This document shows positions 1 to 9,086 of a DNA stretch of 64,000 nt, in pieces. The position numbers and the translations under genes were made by a program. The notes under the pieces were generated by a model. That model ran no database searches. It saw nothing but the letters and a program-made list of their open reading frames with translations, and was not told where the DNA came from. Position 1 is the first letter of the stretch, and the number at the start of each line of letters is the position of its first letter. Where the stretch lies: contig JAKISW010000003.1 in assembly GCA_021648375.1 (NCBI GenBank), forward strand, positions 1-64,000, given 5' to 3'. The stretch is from Devosiaceae bacterium. GTDB lineage: Bacteria; Pseudomonadota; Alphaproteobacteria; Rhizobiales; Devosiaceae.

Positions 1-1
1 T

Positions 2-400
2 ATTGCTCCCAATTACTTATCGACCCCTGAGGATCAAAAAGTGGCTGCTGATGCCATAAGGGTTACCCGTAAGCTGATGGCACAAAAAGCACTTGTTAAA
101 TACAGTCCTGAGGAATTTCTTCCGGGCCTGAATGTTGGGAACAGCGATGATGCTCTGATCAGGGCGGCCGGAGATATCGGCACAACAATATTTCACCCGG
201 TAGGTACTGCAAAAATGGGATTGGCAAGCGATAAAATGGCGGTGGTGGATGAGCGGTTGCGGGTGTTTGGAATTGATAGATTAAGGGTGGTTGATGCTTC
301 AATTATGCCGACAATAACTTCGGGCAATACAAATACGCCAACCATAATGATCGCTCAAAAAGGAGCGAAGATGATATTGCAGGATATGAAATGCCGTTGA
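2..400 (+). CDS. GMC-family oxidoreductase (choline/alcohol dehydrogenase type), C-terminal fragment
   Basis: The reading frame is already open at the window edge, so only the last ~132 residues are present. They match the C-terminal substrate-binding and closing part of glucose-methanol-choline (GMC) flavoenzymes. Visible landmarks are FHPVGTAKMG, which holds the conserved active-site His, then VVDASIMP, and NTNTPTIMIAQKGA, with the conserved Asn of the second catalytic motif and the final FAD-contacting segment. GMC enzymes oxidize alcohols, choline or polyols with FAD. The substrate cannot be told from this fragment. The stop at 398-400 is followed by a convergent TetR-family gene, which could regulate it or the next operon. 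Family assignment is firm; the substrate is open. Confidence 0.85.
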   Translation: MAPNYLSTPEDQKVAADAIRVTRKLMAQKALVKYSPEEFLPGLNVGNSDDALIRAAGDIGTTIFHPVGTAKMGLASDKMAVVDERLRVFGIDRLRVVDASIMPTITSGNTNTPTIMIAQKGAKMILQDMKCR

Positions 401-427
401 CATGAAAAGCCGTTAATTTGCAATTTG

Positions 428-1000
428 TCAGGCTTTATTTTTGGAGATGATTTTATTCTGATCTTCCCCAAGGATGGCATCCAGCAGCAATTCACCTTCG
501 ATGGTGGCAAGAACAGCCTTTGCCTGCTGTTTTGCTTTTTTATCAGGGGACTTTGATTTGGCGATCGAACGAGCCATGGCCTTTATTATCTTACTATATT
601 TCTTTGAGATTTTTTTATCAAAACCGGGCAATTGCATAAAACTGTCAAACATAAACGCTTTAATGAGAACAATGTTGAGATCAGACAATTCAGAACTATT
701 TGAGTGTTGGTTGATAAAAAAATCGCGCAATGTTGCTCTGGCCTTTTTTGGTGATAATTTGGCCAGTGCCTTCAGGTCTAGTTTTTTAAAAGGATCAAGG
801 AAATAGTTCTGGGTGACTTCTTTATGAACCTGAGCCTTGGATGTAAAATAGTGATAAAACGCTCCCTTGGATACAGAGCTTGCCTCAACGATCTGAACGA
901 TACTCGTACCCTCATAACCATAGCGCAAAAAAAGTGACAAAGCCGAATTGGCAATGCGTTGTTTTGGCGTAATAGCATCTTCTTTAGTGGTGTCAGTCAT
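428..1000 (-). CDS. TetR/AcrR-family transcriptional regulator
   Basis: A 190-residue one-domain regulator. The N-terminal ~60 residues form the TetR helix-turn-helix, with ALSLFLRYGYEGTSIVQIVEAS followed by VSKGAFYHYFTSKAQVH, the typical recognition helix and its following YxYFxSK segment. The remaining ~130 residues are the variable ligand-binding/dimerization domain, rich in Lys near the C-terminus. Such proteins usually repress a neighbouring gene and release DNA on binding a small molecule. It lies between the convergent GMC dehydrogenase end and the D-lactate-dehydrogenase-type gene on the same strand downstream of the intergenic region 1001-1153. The ligand and target are not evident from sequence. 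Confidence 0.88.
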   Translation of the reverse strand: MTDTTKEDAITPKQRIANSALSLFLRYGYEGTSIVQIVEASSVSKGAFYHYFTSKAQVHKEVTQNYFLDPFKKLDLKALAKLSPKKARATLRDFFINQHSNSSELSDLNIVLIKAFMFDSFMQLPGFDKKISKKYSKIIKAMARSIAKSKSPDKKAKQQAKAVLATIEGELLLDAILGEDQNKIISKNKA

Positions 1001-1153
1001 GGGTTTTGACCCTTATTTAAAAGACCTGTAATCGGGGAACAATGCCCCGGGATTTCTTAATAGCGTTTTGATATTAATAGGAGTTGTAAGTTTATCTGCA
1101 ATTTGAGCAATTGTATGAAACGGTACCGGAAAACTCTGCCATTAAAACCTGTA

Positions 1154-3913
1154 TCAGGATTGAGGTCGTGAAACATATTCCAATATTGAGGCAAGGGAGA
1201 CGAAGGGAATTTGTAAGTGCTTTGTCAGTCCAATTGCGCAGGTGGAGACTGTCGAAACCCCGATTTTGCAGTTTTCAGGAAGATCATTTGCGCCAAATCT
1301 TAAGGCATAGGCGTTTAGTTTGGGATGAAAAATGCCCTTGTCACCAGCATAGCCGCAGCAGGTGACAGAATTGAGCACAGCAATATCTTTTGCGCAAATC
1401 TGCGCCAAGGCTTTAGTAAGTGAACTTCCTTTTGTGGTTTTGCTGGCGCAATTGAGATGAACCGCAAGGTTTTTTATGGGCTTTATGCGATTTAAGCGTG
1501 GCACCACTTCCTTGAGAAGAAATTCAACGCTGTCTATAGCTTGCAGGTTATTCTGGTTCATATGTTTGGCGCAGGTGGAAGCGTCGGTTATTATTTTGAT
1601 CTGCCGGTTGTTTTTGACTTTGTTCAAAGCAGCACCAAGTTTTTCTCCCACCTGTCTTGCCTCATGGGGAAAGCCCTTGCTGGCGAAGGGCTGACCGCAG
1701 CACAGGCCCTGGATGTTGTTTGAAAGTATTGGATTAAATCCGGCCCGCTTCAGCAATATTGGCATGGCTTTTGTTAGTGGCAACAGGCCCAGAGAAGTTT
1801 TTGAGGCTCCAAAAATTCGCGATGGGCAGGCCGGAAAATAAATTACATCCTTGGATTTGTCCTTATGTTTTATTTCTTCTAGTTTTGGCTTTGGAGGAGG
1901 AACTGGCATATTTTTGCCCAAATCACCCGGCAGCAGGCTAAGAGACGAAAGGGCGACTTTGCTTATGCTTTCCATCACAGGAGTATTGGTGGCAGCAAGA
2001 GCGGCGATTTTTTTGCTTAAGGGAGAGTTTTGCTGACTTCGCTTATTGAGCACCATTGCTCCGGTATCAATACCAATGGGGCAAAGGGTTGCGCATAAAG
2101 AGCATCCGGCGCAGGTGTCCATTACAGCGGAAGAAAATCCAATGCTCAGTTCGCTTAAAAGCTGTTTGTTTTCGCCGGAATTTTTTAAGCGCGCCTGTTC
2201 CCGGTTTACGGCGATGCGCTGGCGTGGGGTCAGGGTAAAACCGGCAGATGGGCAGATAGGTTCGCAAACTCCACACTCTACACAAAGATCAACCAGATCG
2301 TCGCTGGTTACCATATGTTTGGTGTTTTCAATGTGGGCATTTTTATTGTCGTTTAACAAAACGCCGGGATTTAATATGTTTTGCGGATCCAGCAATTGCT
2401 TGATCTGCTGCATTATTTCGTAGGCTTTTTTACCCCATTCCGCCTCGACAAACGGTGCAATTGCGCGCCCGGTGCCGTGTTCTGCTTTTAGCGATCCTTT
2501 ATATTTAATAGAAATCAGATCACAAAGATCAGCACCAAGATCTGCAAAGCGGCGCAATTCACTTTCTTTGGTAAAATCCCCATGCATCTGAAAATGCAGG
2601 TTGCCGGACAGGGCATGACCAAAAATCACTCCCTCATGATATTGATGTTTGTCCAGCAGCAGACGAAGATCATCGACCACGTCAGCCAGTCGGTCGATGG
2701 GTACGGCCAGATCTTCGGTCAGCATTAAGGAGCCTTTTGGCCTGATGGCACCAACTGAAGCAAACATGCCTTTTCTAATGTCCCAAAGCCCGGCTTGAAT
2801 ATTTGGGTCCTTGGTGAAATCGGGCGTAGAAAGGGTGCCGATTTTTTCCATAGCTTTAATGGCGGCGTTTATTTCCTGATCAAGCTTTTGATCGCTATCC
2901 GCCATGATTTCGATGAGTACGGCGGGGGAATTTTTGCTCAATATGTGATTGAAAGCTGCCATTGCAGGCAGGTGTTCAACTTTTTCCAGAGCTTTTCGCT
3001 CCATGAACTCCGCCGCTGATACTCCAACTGTATGCAGGGCCTGCACACCCTTGGCGGCGATATGATTGGAGGCGAAGGGAACCAGTGCGGTTGCTTTATG
3101 GGGGTGGTCATCAACACTGTTATAGGTGACGCTTGTGACAAAGCCTAAAGTCCCTTCGGAACCCACCAAAAGGTGGGTGAGCATATCTATGGGGTCATTG
3201 AAATCAATCAGGGCGTTTAGTGAATATCCAACGGTATTTTTTATTTCATATTTGCGGGTAATCAGGTCGAGCAGTTGCTTGTCGGAGTGGATTTTTGCTG
3301 ACAGTTCTTTCAATCCATCAATAATATCGGGTCTTTTGTTTTTGAATTCTTTTCTTGAGGAGGTGCTGGAACTATCAAGTTCTGTACCATCGGCCAGAAT
3401 AAGGCAGATATCACTCATGGTTTGATAGGTGTTCTGGGCAGTTCCGCAACACATGCCCGATGCATTGTTGGCCACAACTCCACCGATTTTACAGGTGGCA
3501 ATACTGGCCGGATCCGGTCCGATTTTTTTATTATAGGGTTTTAGGCTGGCATTGGCGTTGGCGACGATGGTTCCGGGCCCAAGGGTGATTTTATTGCCGC
3601 CATCAAGGATTTCAATATCGTTCCAGCCATCCCCAAGAACTAAAAGCACCCCGTCACCAACCGCCTGTCCTGAAAGGGAGGTTCCGGCAGCCCTGAATGT
3701 TATGCCGATATTTTCGCACAGGCAGGCGTTTAACACCAGTTGCACTTCTGAGGGAGAATTGACAATTGCTACCAGTGCCGGAACCAGACGAAAATAGCTT
3801 GCGTCACCGGAATAGGCATAGGTGTAAAGCGCATCAGTTTTTAGGCGTTCAGGCGGGATGATGGCTGCCAGACTTTTGGCAATTCTAATGCCTGCGGGTT
3901 TTTTATCTTTCAT
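1154..3913 (-). CDS. FAD-binding and Fe-S D-lactate dehydrogenase-type oxidoreductase
   Basis: A 919-residue fusion of a GlcD-like flavoprotein and a GlpC/GlcF-like Fe-S protein. The N-terminal half has the FAD-binding PCMH fold, with the segments RAAGTSLSGQ, GGVVANNASGMCCG and GSEGTLGF. It is followed by the FAD-oxidase C-terminal domain with EHGTGR. From about residue 535 come two 4Fe-4S clusters (CVECGVCEPICPS and CAGCSLCATLCPIG), then two CCG-type Cys-rich segments (GLCCGQPF and TCCGYAGDKG). Enzymes of this architecture oxidize D-lactate or D-2-hydroxyacids at the membrane and pass electrons to quinone. This one is shorter than E. coli YdiJ. D-lactate versus another 2-hydroxyacid as substrate is not resolved. 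It is monocistronic as far as can be seen. Confidence 0.85.
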   Translation of the reverse strand: MKDKKPAGIRIAKSLAAIIPPERLKTDALYTYAYSGDASYFRLVPALVAIVNSPSEVQLVLNACLCENIGITFRAAGTSLSGQAVGDGVLLVLGDGWNDIEILDGGNKITLGPGTIVANANASLKPYNKKIGPDPASIATCKIGGVVANNASGMCCGTAQNTYQTMSDICLILADGTELDSSSTSSRKEFKNKRPDIIDGLKELSAKIHSDKQLLDLITRKYEIKNTVGYSLNALIDFNDPIDMLTHLLVGSEGTLGFVTSVTYNSVDDHPHKATALVPFASNHIAAKGVQALHTVGVSAAEFMERKALEKVEHLPAMAAFNHILSKNSPAVLIEIMADSDQKLDQEINAAIKAMEKIGTLSTPDFTKDPNIQAGLWDIRKGMFASVGAIRPKGSLMLTEDLAVPIDRLADVVDDLRLLLDKHQYHEGVIFGHALSGNLHFQMHGDFTKESELRRFADLGADLCDLISIKYKGSLKAEHGTGRAIAPFVEAEWGKKAYEIMQQIKQLLDPQNILNPGVLLNDNKNAHIENTKHMVTSDDLVDLCVECGVCEPICPSAGFTLTPRQRIAVNREQARLKNSGENKQLLSELSIGFSSAVMDTCAGCSLCATLCPIGIDTGAMVLNKRSQQNSPLSKKIAALAATNTPVMESISKVALSSLSLLPGDLGKNMPVPPPKPKLEEIKHKDKSKDVIYFPACPSRIFGASKTSLGLLPLTKAMPILLKRAGFNPILSNNIQGLCCGQPFASKGFPHEARQVGEKLGAALNKVKNNRQIKIITDASTCAKHMNQNNLQAIDSVEFLLKEVVPRLNRIKPIKNLAVHLNCASKTTKGSSLTKALAQICAKDIAVLNSVTCCGYAGDKGIFHPKLNAYALRFGANDLPENCKIGVSTVSTCAIGLTKHLQIPFVSLASILEYVSRPQS

Positions 3914-4072
3914 GGCATTTTCTCAAATTGCTTTTGAATTTTTTTTGCATCACTTGTTAGCAATTGTCTAGAGCACAAGATCTATCCTGAATTTCATATT
4001 TAAGGTTTTGGAAAGCACTTTAATGGCAAAATGAAAGTAGTGATTTGATTTTGATGCCAGGGAGCTGTCTTA

Positions 4073-4831
4073 ATGGTACATATTCCAGCGTCCGCCGTTT
4101 TTGGAGACGTTTCTATAGGCTCATTATTTGGTGCCGGGCAAACCAGGGCGATTACTCCTGAGCAGCAATCGGCGCGGGTGATCATTGATTCACAAAAGCA
4201 GGAAATCAATCGCTTGCGTGGTTATAAACCGATATTGAACAATGCGGAAAAAGCCAAGCTTTCGGAAATTCAGGCCCAGGTCGTAGCTATTCAGCAAAAG
4301 TCCGCCAATGGTACTGTGCGTCCTGACGAACTTGAAGATCGTACCGAATTGCTGGCTCGGGCTGACGAGATAATTGGCAAGCCTACCTCTGAAGTTGATG
4401 GGGAAGATGAAAAGCTGGCCGAATATGCAAGTGTTTTGCAAACCCTTTTAAATCCAAAATTAAATCCAATTGAGCAAAAACGGCTGGACCGACTGGAGCG
4501 GGTCAAGGATAATATTGAAGAAAATGTGAGCAGAAATCCGGGCAGTGCAACAATAAGGGCGCAGTTTCAAAGCATTGTTCGCCAGATTGAGCAGGTTAAT
4601 CCACCGCGTGCCATTTCCGAACTTTCTGTAGCAGAGCGTAAGGCTTATGATGATCTGGCCGACCTGATCAATGAGCGTTCCGGGGCAAAAATTCAGCTTT
4701 CCGCTCGTGATACCATGCGGGTTGCAGAGCTGGAAAGTTCAATCCTGTCTTTACAGGGCTCGCTTCCCCCCGATGCCAGTCAGCAGCCAACATCGCAGCA
4801 GGTCTCGCGGGCCTATGCAAGGTTGCTATAA
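4073..4831 (+). CDS. Hypothetical protein, Glu/Gln-rich, predicted coiled coil
   Basis: A 252-residue protein I do not recognise. There is no signal peptide and no membrane segment. After a short N-terminus (MVHIPASAVFGDVSIGSLFG) most of the chain is charged and helical, rich in Glu, Gln, Lys, Arg and Leu, with several stretches compatible with coiled coil (around residues 30-90, 115-160 and 185-235). The sequence LNPIEQKRLDRLERVKDN recalls an arginine-rich helical repeat. A strong bidirectional terminator follows within 25 bases, which supports a real transcript end. It is flanked by unrelated genes, so context gives no function. An ATG with no strong Shine-Dalgarno sequence is used. Confidence 0.6.
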   Translation: MVHIPASAVFGDVSIGSLFGAGQTRAITPEQQSARVIIDSQKQEINRLRGYKPILNNAEKAKLSEIQAQVVAIQQKSANGTVRPDELEDRTELLARADEIIGKPTSEVDGEDEKLAEYASVLQTLLNPKLNPIEQKRLDRLERVKDNIEENVSRNPGSATIRAQFQSIVRQIEQVNPPRAISELSVAERKAYDDLADLINERSGAKIQLSARDTMRVAELESSILSLQGSLPPDASQQPTSQQVSRAYARLL

Positions 4832-4853
4832 GAGCAAATTTTACTTCGTCCAA

Positions 4854-4889
4854 TAAAAAACCCGACGGGAAGCCGCCGGGTTTTTTTAA
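4854..4889. terminator. Bidirectional rho-independent terminator
   Basis: Stem AACCCG-A-CGG / CCG-C-CGGGTT with loop GAAG, preceded by a run of A and followed by seven T. It sits between the convergent coiled-coil protein gene and rplS, so it can end transcripts from both directions. Confidence 0.85.
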
Positions 4890-5013
4890 TTTTGATATTG
4901 CTGGAGCTTATCATGTTTTGGAGAAATCAAAACAAAAACTCTAAGCCTTAGATTTGTCGCATTTTCGAACCGGATAACCGCGTACACTTATCCTGAAAAT
5001 GCTCTGAAAAAAG

Positions 5014-5529
5014 CTATTCGCTTTTATTTTCCTGCTCGACAGCTGCGGCTTTTTCTTCTTCAGCGCGCTGGGCTGCCAGGGCAATTGCTGCCTCTTCGCG
5101 TTCTTTTTCTCTTAGGGCGCGTGCTTCAGCTGCCAAGGCGCGCTCACCATCGCGAATGCGCTTGGTGCGGGCGTTGGTGGCTTCAAAAATCCTTGCAGAT
5201 TTACCACGGCGATCGCGAAGATAATAAAGTTTGGCGCGTCTGACCTTGCCGCGGCGTAAAACTTCAATGCGATCAATATTGGGAGAATAAAGGGGAAATA
5301 CCCGCTCAACGCCCTCGCCATAGGAAATTTTGCGAACGGTGAAGTTCTGGTTCAGGCCGGATCCGGCGCGGGCAATAACCACACCTTCATAGGCTTGAAG
5401 ACGCTGTTTTTCACCCTCGCGCACTTTAACCCATACCTTTACGGTATCACCGTGGGAAAAATCGACAATCTCGCGCGTTTTGGCAAGCGCTTCTTTTTGC
5501 TCTTTATCGAGCTGTTCAATAACATTCAT
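5014..5529 (-). CDS. rplS: 50S ribosomal protein L19
   Basis: A 171-residue L19, located at the 30S-50S interface. The conserved core (residues 1 to ~125) contains FSHGDTVKVWVKVREGEK, YEGVVIAR, FTVRKISYGEGVERVFP and the RRGKVRRAKLYYLRDRRGK segment that is nearly invariant in the family. The last ~45 residues are a low-complexity Ala/Glu/Arg tail with no counterpart in E. coli L19 (115 aa); such extended tails are common in Rhizobiales. It is the last gene of the ffh-rpsP-rimM-trmD-rplS series, 179 bases downstream of trmD, so it may also have its own promoter. Confidence 0.97.
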   Translation of the reverse strand: MNVIEQLDKEQKEALAKTREIVDFSHGDTVKVWVKVREGEKQRLQAYEGVVIARAGSGLNQNFTVRKISYGEGVERVFPLYSPNIDRIEVLRRGKVRRAKLYYLRDRRGKSARIFEATNARTKRIRDGERALAAEARALREKEREEAAIALAAQRAEEEKAAAVEQENKSE

Positions 5530-5708
5530 TTTTTGTTCTTTTCCGTATCTAATCTTTTCTTGAGGAGCGTTTTAAAAACTTTTCCGGAAAAGTTTCCGAT
5601 TAAGTTTTTCGCCCGGTCTTTGTTGGACGGAAGTGTCGTCGAAGCGCCCTATACATGGGAATATTAAAAGAGTCCAATATAAATCAGTTTTTTAGAAATT
5701 TTGCTAAC

Positions 5709-6401
5709 TCAATCTGTTTTCTTTGAAAGCAGATCTGGTCGGATTTTTGCGGTGATAGCTTCGCTTTGAGCTTGACGCCATTGTTTTATTTTTTTGTGAT
5801 CGCCTGAAGTCAAAACGGGGGGGACTTCCAAACCCTCAAAATTTTGCGGTCTGGTATATTGAGGATACTCCAGAAGACTGTTTTCATGGCTTTCTTCATG
5901 GGAGCTGGCGCTGGAACCTAAAACCCCTGGAATTAGCCTGACGATTGCTTCCAGTATGGTCATGGCCGCAACTTCACCACCTGCCAGCACATAATCCCCG
6001 ACGGAGATTTCCGTTAAATTACGGGCCTCAATAATTCTTTGATCTACCCCTTCAAAACGACCGCAGATTAAAACAAGTCCCGGACCGGATGCCAATTGAT
6101 GGGCTTTTTTTTGGGTAAATGGTTTGCCGCGCGGGCTCATCAACAGGCGGGGGCGGGGATCGTTTTGAGGCGAGATTGCATCTATGGCACGGCCCAATAT
6201 ATCGGGGCGCAAAACCATCCCCGGACCACCGCCGGAAGGGGTGTCGTCAACATCTTTATGTTTTGAGGTAGCAAAATCGCGCAGACCTGTTGCCGTTAGC
6301 GACCATAGACCCTTGTCCAATCCACGCCCGATAATAGAGGCCCCAAGGGGTCCGGGAAACAGGTCGGGGAACAATGTGATAATATCAGCCTTGAAGCCCA
6401 T
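5709..6401 (-). CDS. trmD: tRNA (guanine37-N1)-methyltransferase TrmD
   Basis: A 230-residue SPOUT-class methyltransferase that makes m1G37 next to the anticodon of tRNAs reading CNN and similar codons, preventing +1 frameshifting. Recognisable motifs: ITLFPDLFPG near the start, DDTPSGGGPGMVLRPD, SAM-binding knot segments LICGRFEGVDQRIIE and ISVGDYVLAGGE, and ASSHEESHENSLLEYPQYTRP with the catalytic-region Asp/Glu-rich loop. Its ATG overlaps the rimM stop by one base (TAATG), indicating translational coupling. Length is normal for the family. Confidence 0.97.
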   Translation of the reverse strand: MGFKADIITLFPDLFPGPLGASIIGRGLDKGLWSLTATGLRDFATSKHKDVDDTPSGGGPGMVLRPDILGRAIDAISPQNDPRPRLLMSPRGKPFTQKKAHQLASGPGLVLICGRFEGVDQRIIEARNLTEISVGDYVLAGGEVAAMTILEAIVRLIPGVLGSSASSHEESHENSLLEYPQYTRPQNFEGLEVPPVLTSGDHKKIKQWRQAQSEAITAKIRPDLLSKKTD

Positions 6402-6973
6402 TATCGTTTTTCTCCATCTGTTTCCTCAGGTGGGATAATGATCAAAAACCCTTCGCTGATAGAAATATCGGGTACGACAGCGCGGGTAAATGGCAGTAAA
6501 ACAGTTTTGCCGGAAAGCTGTTTGATTTCAATAAGGTCAGCAGCGCCAAAATTGGGTATGGCGATTACTTCTCCAAGCAAAGTTCCATTCTTTAGACGCG
6601 CTTCAAGCCCAATGAGATCGACGTGCAAAAACCCATCGTCATTTTCGTCCCCATCGTTATTTTTGAGTTTTTCACGGGGAATATAAAGTTCTATTCCGTT
6701 CAGCTCTTCAGCTTTTTCCCTTGAATTTATACCCTCCAAGGTGGCGATAATTACTGTTTGTTGGGAAGATGTTTTTTTGTTTTTCGCCAGTCGAGTTTTG
6801 GAGATAATTAATGTCAGGCCGGGAATGGATGTTAAAAGCTCTCCATATTGGCCAATGGCCAGTGGGTCTTGTGTGTAGGAGTTTATTCGCACCTGCCCTT
6901 TTAGGCCATGGGCCGCACCGATGCGGCCCATGAGCACAGATAAATCGTCTGGGCTGGATGGTTGCCCGGACAT
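6401..6973 (-). CDS. rimM: Ribosome maturation factor RimM
   Basis: A 190-residue protein that helps 30S subunit head assembly by acting on S19 and 16S rRNA. The N-terminal RimM beta-barrel starts with LMGRIGAAHGLKGQVRINSYTQDP. The PRC-barrel half includes LHVDLIGLEARL, GEVIAIPNFGAADLIEI and LLPFTRAVVPDISIS, all typical. It lies two bases after rpsP and overlaps trmD by one base, as in many proteobacteria. Confidence 0.95.
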   Translation of the reverse strand: MSGQPSSPDDLSVLMGRIGAAHGLKGQVRINSYTQDPLAIGQYGELLTSIPGLTLIISKTRLAKNKKTSSQQTVIIATLEGINSREKAEELNGIELYIPREKLKNNDGDENDDGFLHVDLIGLEARLKNGTLLGEVIAIPNFGAADLIEIKQLSGKTVLLPFTRAVVPDISISEGFLIIIPPEETDGEKR

Positions 6974-6975
6974 GC

Positions 6976-7365
6976 TTATTCTGCCGTAGCTTCTTCTTTG
7001 GCGCCATCAGAGGCGGCTTCTTTAGCATCAGCTTCGGCTTGAGATTTTTCTTCAGCGCGCTCAATGGCTTTTTTACCCGGCTTGGCTTTGTTGGGATTGT
7101 TGCGCACTTCGCGTTTTAATATGTCGGCGGCATCCAGAAAACGGGCTACCCGATCGGTGGGAATTGCACCAACTGAAAGCCAGTGTTTTGCCCGGTCTGC
7201 ATCAAGCTTGATGCGCTCATCATTGTCTTTGGGCAACATGGGATTATAAGCGCCAATGCGCTCGATAAAACGGCCATCACGCGGGGCGCGTACATCGGCA
7301 ATAACAATATGGTAATAGGGACGTTTTTTTGAGCCTGCACGGGCGAGACGAATTTTAATTGACAT
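6976..7365 (-). CDS. rpsP: 30S ribosomal protein S16
   Basis: A 129-residue S16. The conserved core is the first ~85 residues: MSIKIRLARAGSKKRPYYHI, RDGRFIERIGAYNPM, DRAKHWLSVGAIPTD. The C-terminus carries an extra Lys/Glu/Ala-rich tail (about residues 95-129) typical of alphaproteobacterial S16. It sits between ffh (77 bases upstream) and rimM (2 bases downstream) in the standard ribosome-maturation operon. Confidence 0.97.
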   Translation of the reverse strand: MSIKIRLARAGSKKRPYYHIVIADVRAPRDGRFIERIGAYNPMLPKDNDERIKLDADRAKHWLSVGAIPTDRVARFLDAADILKREVRNNPNKAKPGKKAIERAEEKSQAEADAKEAASDGAKEEATAE

Positions 7366-7441
7366 AGTAGTTTAATTCCTTGGTTTTTTGAAAGTTTGTT
7401 TTTTGAAGGGTTTAAGAGTTTAGGTTTTATTTTATATCAGC

Positions 7442-9058
7442 CTATTTCTTTTTTAGCGGTCCAGACCCAAGCCCGGGCAGGTTGGGAAATTGTGAGCTGC
7501 CCAAGTCAGGCAAGCCAGAAGATTTTGCCAGTTTGGAAAAATCGGCGGGAAGTTTTTCGGTAATGCTTTTGGGAGCCTGTTCGGGCATAGAGGCGGGATC
7601 AATGCCCAATTCTGCGGCCATTCTTTCAAGCTCTGCCGGGTCCATATTGGAAAGATCGGGCATTCCTGCACCGCCCATTGCTCCCGCCATCCCTCCACCC
7701 ATCTGGCCACCTGGCATACCGCCACCAAACATCGAGCCCATTGCTGCACCCATGCCGCCGCCTTTGGCCATTTTTTTCATCATCGAGGCCATTTGCCGGT
7801 GTTGTTTTATCAATCTGTTGATCTGGGAAACTTCAGTGCCTGATCCGGCAGCGATGCGTTTGCGGCGCGATGCATTTAAAAGCTCTGGGCGCGCGCGTTC
7901 CTTTTTGGTCATGGAGGAAATTATTGCGACCTGATGGTCAAAGGTTTTTTCATCAACATTGGCGGAGGAAATAGCCTTTTTCATCTGGCCCATGCCCGGC
8001 ATCAGGCCCATCAATGCGCCCATGCCGCCCATTTTTTTCATTTGCAGCAATTGTGCGCGCAGATCATTAAGGTCAAAGATGCCCTTTTTGACCTTTTTGG
8101 CCATTTTAGCCGCATCGGCCATGGAAACGGTTTCGGCCGCTTTTTCCACCAGAGAAACAATGTCTCCCATGCCAAGAATTCTATCGGCAACCCGCTTGGG
8201 ATGAAATTCCTCCAGCCCGTCCATTTTTTCGGATGTGCCGATAAGTTTTATCGGCTTGCCGGTGGCAGCGCGCATGGAAAGGGCAGCACCGCCGCGTCCA
8301 TCACCATCCATACGGGTTAAAACAATGCCGGTAATCGCCACGCGCTCATCAAAAGAGCGGGCCAGGTTCACCGCATCCTGTCCGGTCAGCGCATCAACGA
8401 CCAGCAAAACTTCATGGGGATTGGTTGCTTCTTTGATCTGAGTGGTTTCAGCCATCAACTCTTCGTCAATATGGGTGCGACCGGCGGTATCGAGAATAAA
8501 TATATCATAGCCGCCCCGTTTGGCGGTGTCGGCAGCGCGTTTGGCAATTTGCAGCGGTGTCTGATCCGCAACAATCTCCAGCGTATCAACTTCGATTTGC
8601 TCACCAAGAATTTTAAGCTGCTCCATGGCAGCGGGGCGTCTTGTATCAAGGGAGGCAAGTAGAATTTTTTTGTTCTCGCGCTTTTTTAAGCGGCGGGCGA
8701 GTTTGGCGGTGGTGGTGGTTTTACCAGAACCCTGCAAGCCAACCATCAGGATTGGCACCGGAGGGCTGGCGCGCAAATCAATTGGTACAGCCTCTTCGCC
8801 CAGCACCCTCACCAACTCGTCATTGACGATCTTGATGACCTGCTGGCCCGGAGTAATGGAGCGAGTGACTTCTGACCCGGTGGCGCGGGTGCGCACCTGT
8901 TCAACAAAAGCGCGCACAACTTCAAGAGAAACATCAGCTTCGATCAGCGCCCGGCGGATCTCACGCAAAGTTGCGTTTACGTCCGCTTCGCTAAGTGCGC
9001 CGCGGCCGGTGATATTCTTAAATATTTTGCCCAGACGGTCGCTGAGATTGTCAAACAT
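7442..9058 (-). CDS. ffh: Signal recognition particle GTPase Ffh
   Basis: A 538-residue SRP54 homologue that binds signal sequences and SRP RNA and targets nascent membrane proteins to FtsY. The N-G GTPase domain shows GLQGSGKTTTTAKLA (G1), DTRRPAAMEQL, DTAGRTHIDEELM (G3), and TRMDGDGRGGAAL (G4 region). The M domain has the RNA-binding SGTEVSQINRLIKQ segment. The C-terminus is longer than in E. coli (453 aa) and unusually rich in Gly and Met (roughly residues 425-475), followed by a Pro/Leu/Lys tail. It is the first gene of the minus-strand operon with rpsP, rimM, trmD and rplS. The cognate receptor ftsY is also in this window. Confidence 0.97.
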   Translation of the reverse strand: MFDNLSDRLGKIFKNITGRGALSEADVNATLREIRRALIEADVSLEVVRAFVEQVRTRATGSEVTRSITPGQQVIKIVNDELVRVLGEEAVPIDLRASPPVPILMVGLQGSGKTTTTAKLARRLKKRENKKILLASLDTRRPAAMEQLKILGEQIEVDTLEIVADQTPLQIAKRAADTAKRGGYDIFILDTAGRTHIDEELMAETTQIKEATNPHEVLLVVDALTGQDAVNLARSFDERVAITGIVLTRMDGDGRGGAALSMRAATGKPIKLIGTSEKMDGLEEFHPKRVADRILGMGDIVSLVEKAAETVSMADAAKMAKKVKKGIFDLNDLRAQLLQMKKMGGMGALMGLMPGMGQMKKAISSANVDEKTFDHQVAIISSMTKKERARPELLNASRRKRIAAGSGTEVSQINRLIKQHRQMASMMKKMAKGGGMGAAMGSMFGGGMPGGQMGGGMAGAMGGAGMPDLSNMDPAELERMAAELGIDPASMPEQAPKSITEKLPADFSKLAKSSGLPDLGSSQFPNLPGLGSGPLKKK

Positions 9059-9086
9059 CTATTTACCTCGCGGGTCGTACCACTCA

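Noticed and set aside
7453..8320. Several long open frames on both strands opposite ffh
   Set aside because: Antisense or shifted readings of a GC-rich conserved gene with no domain of their own.
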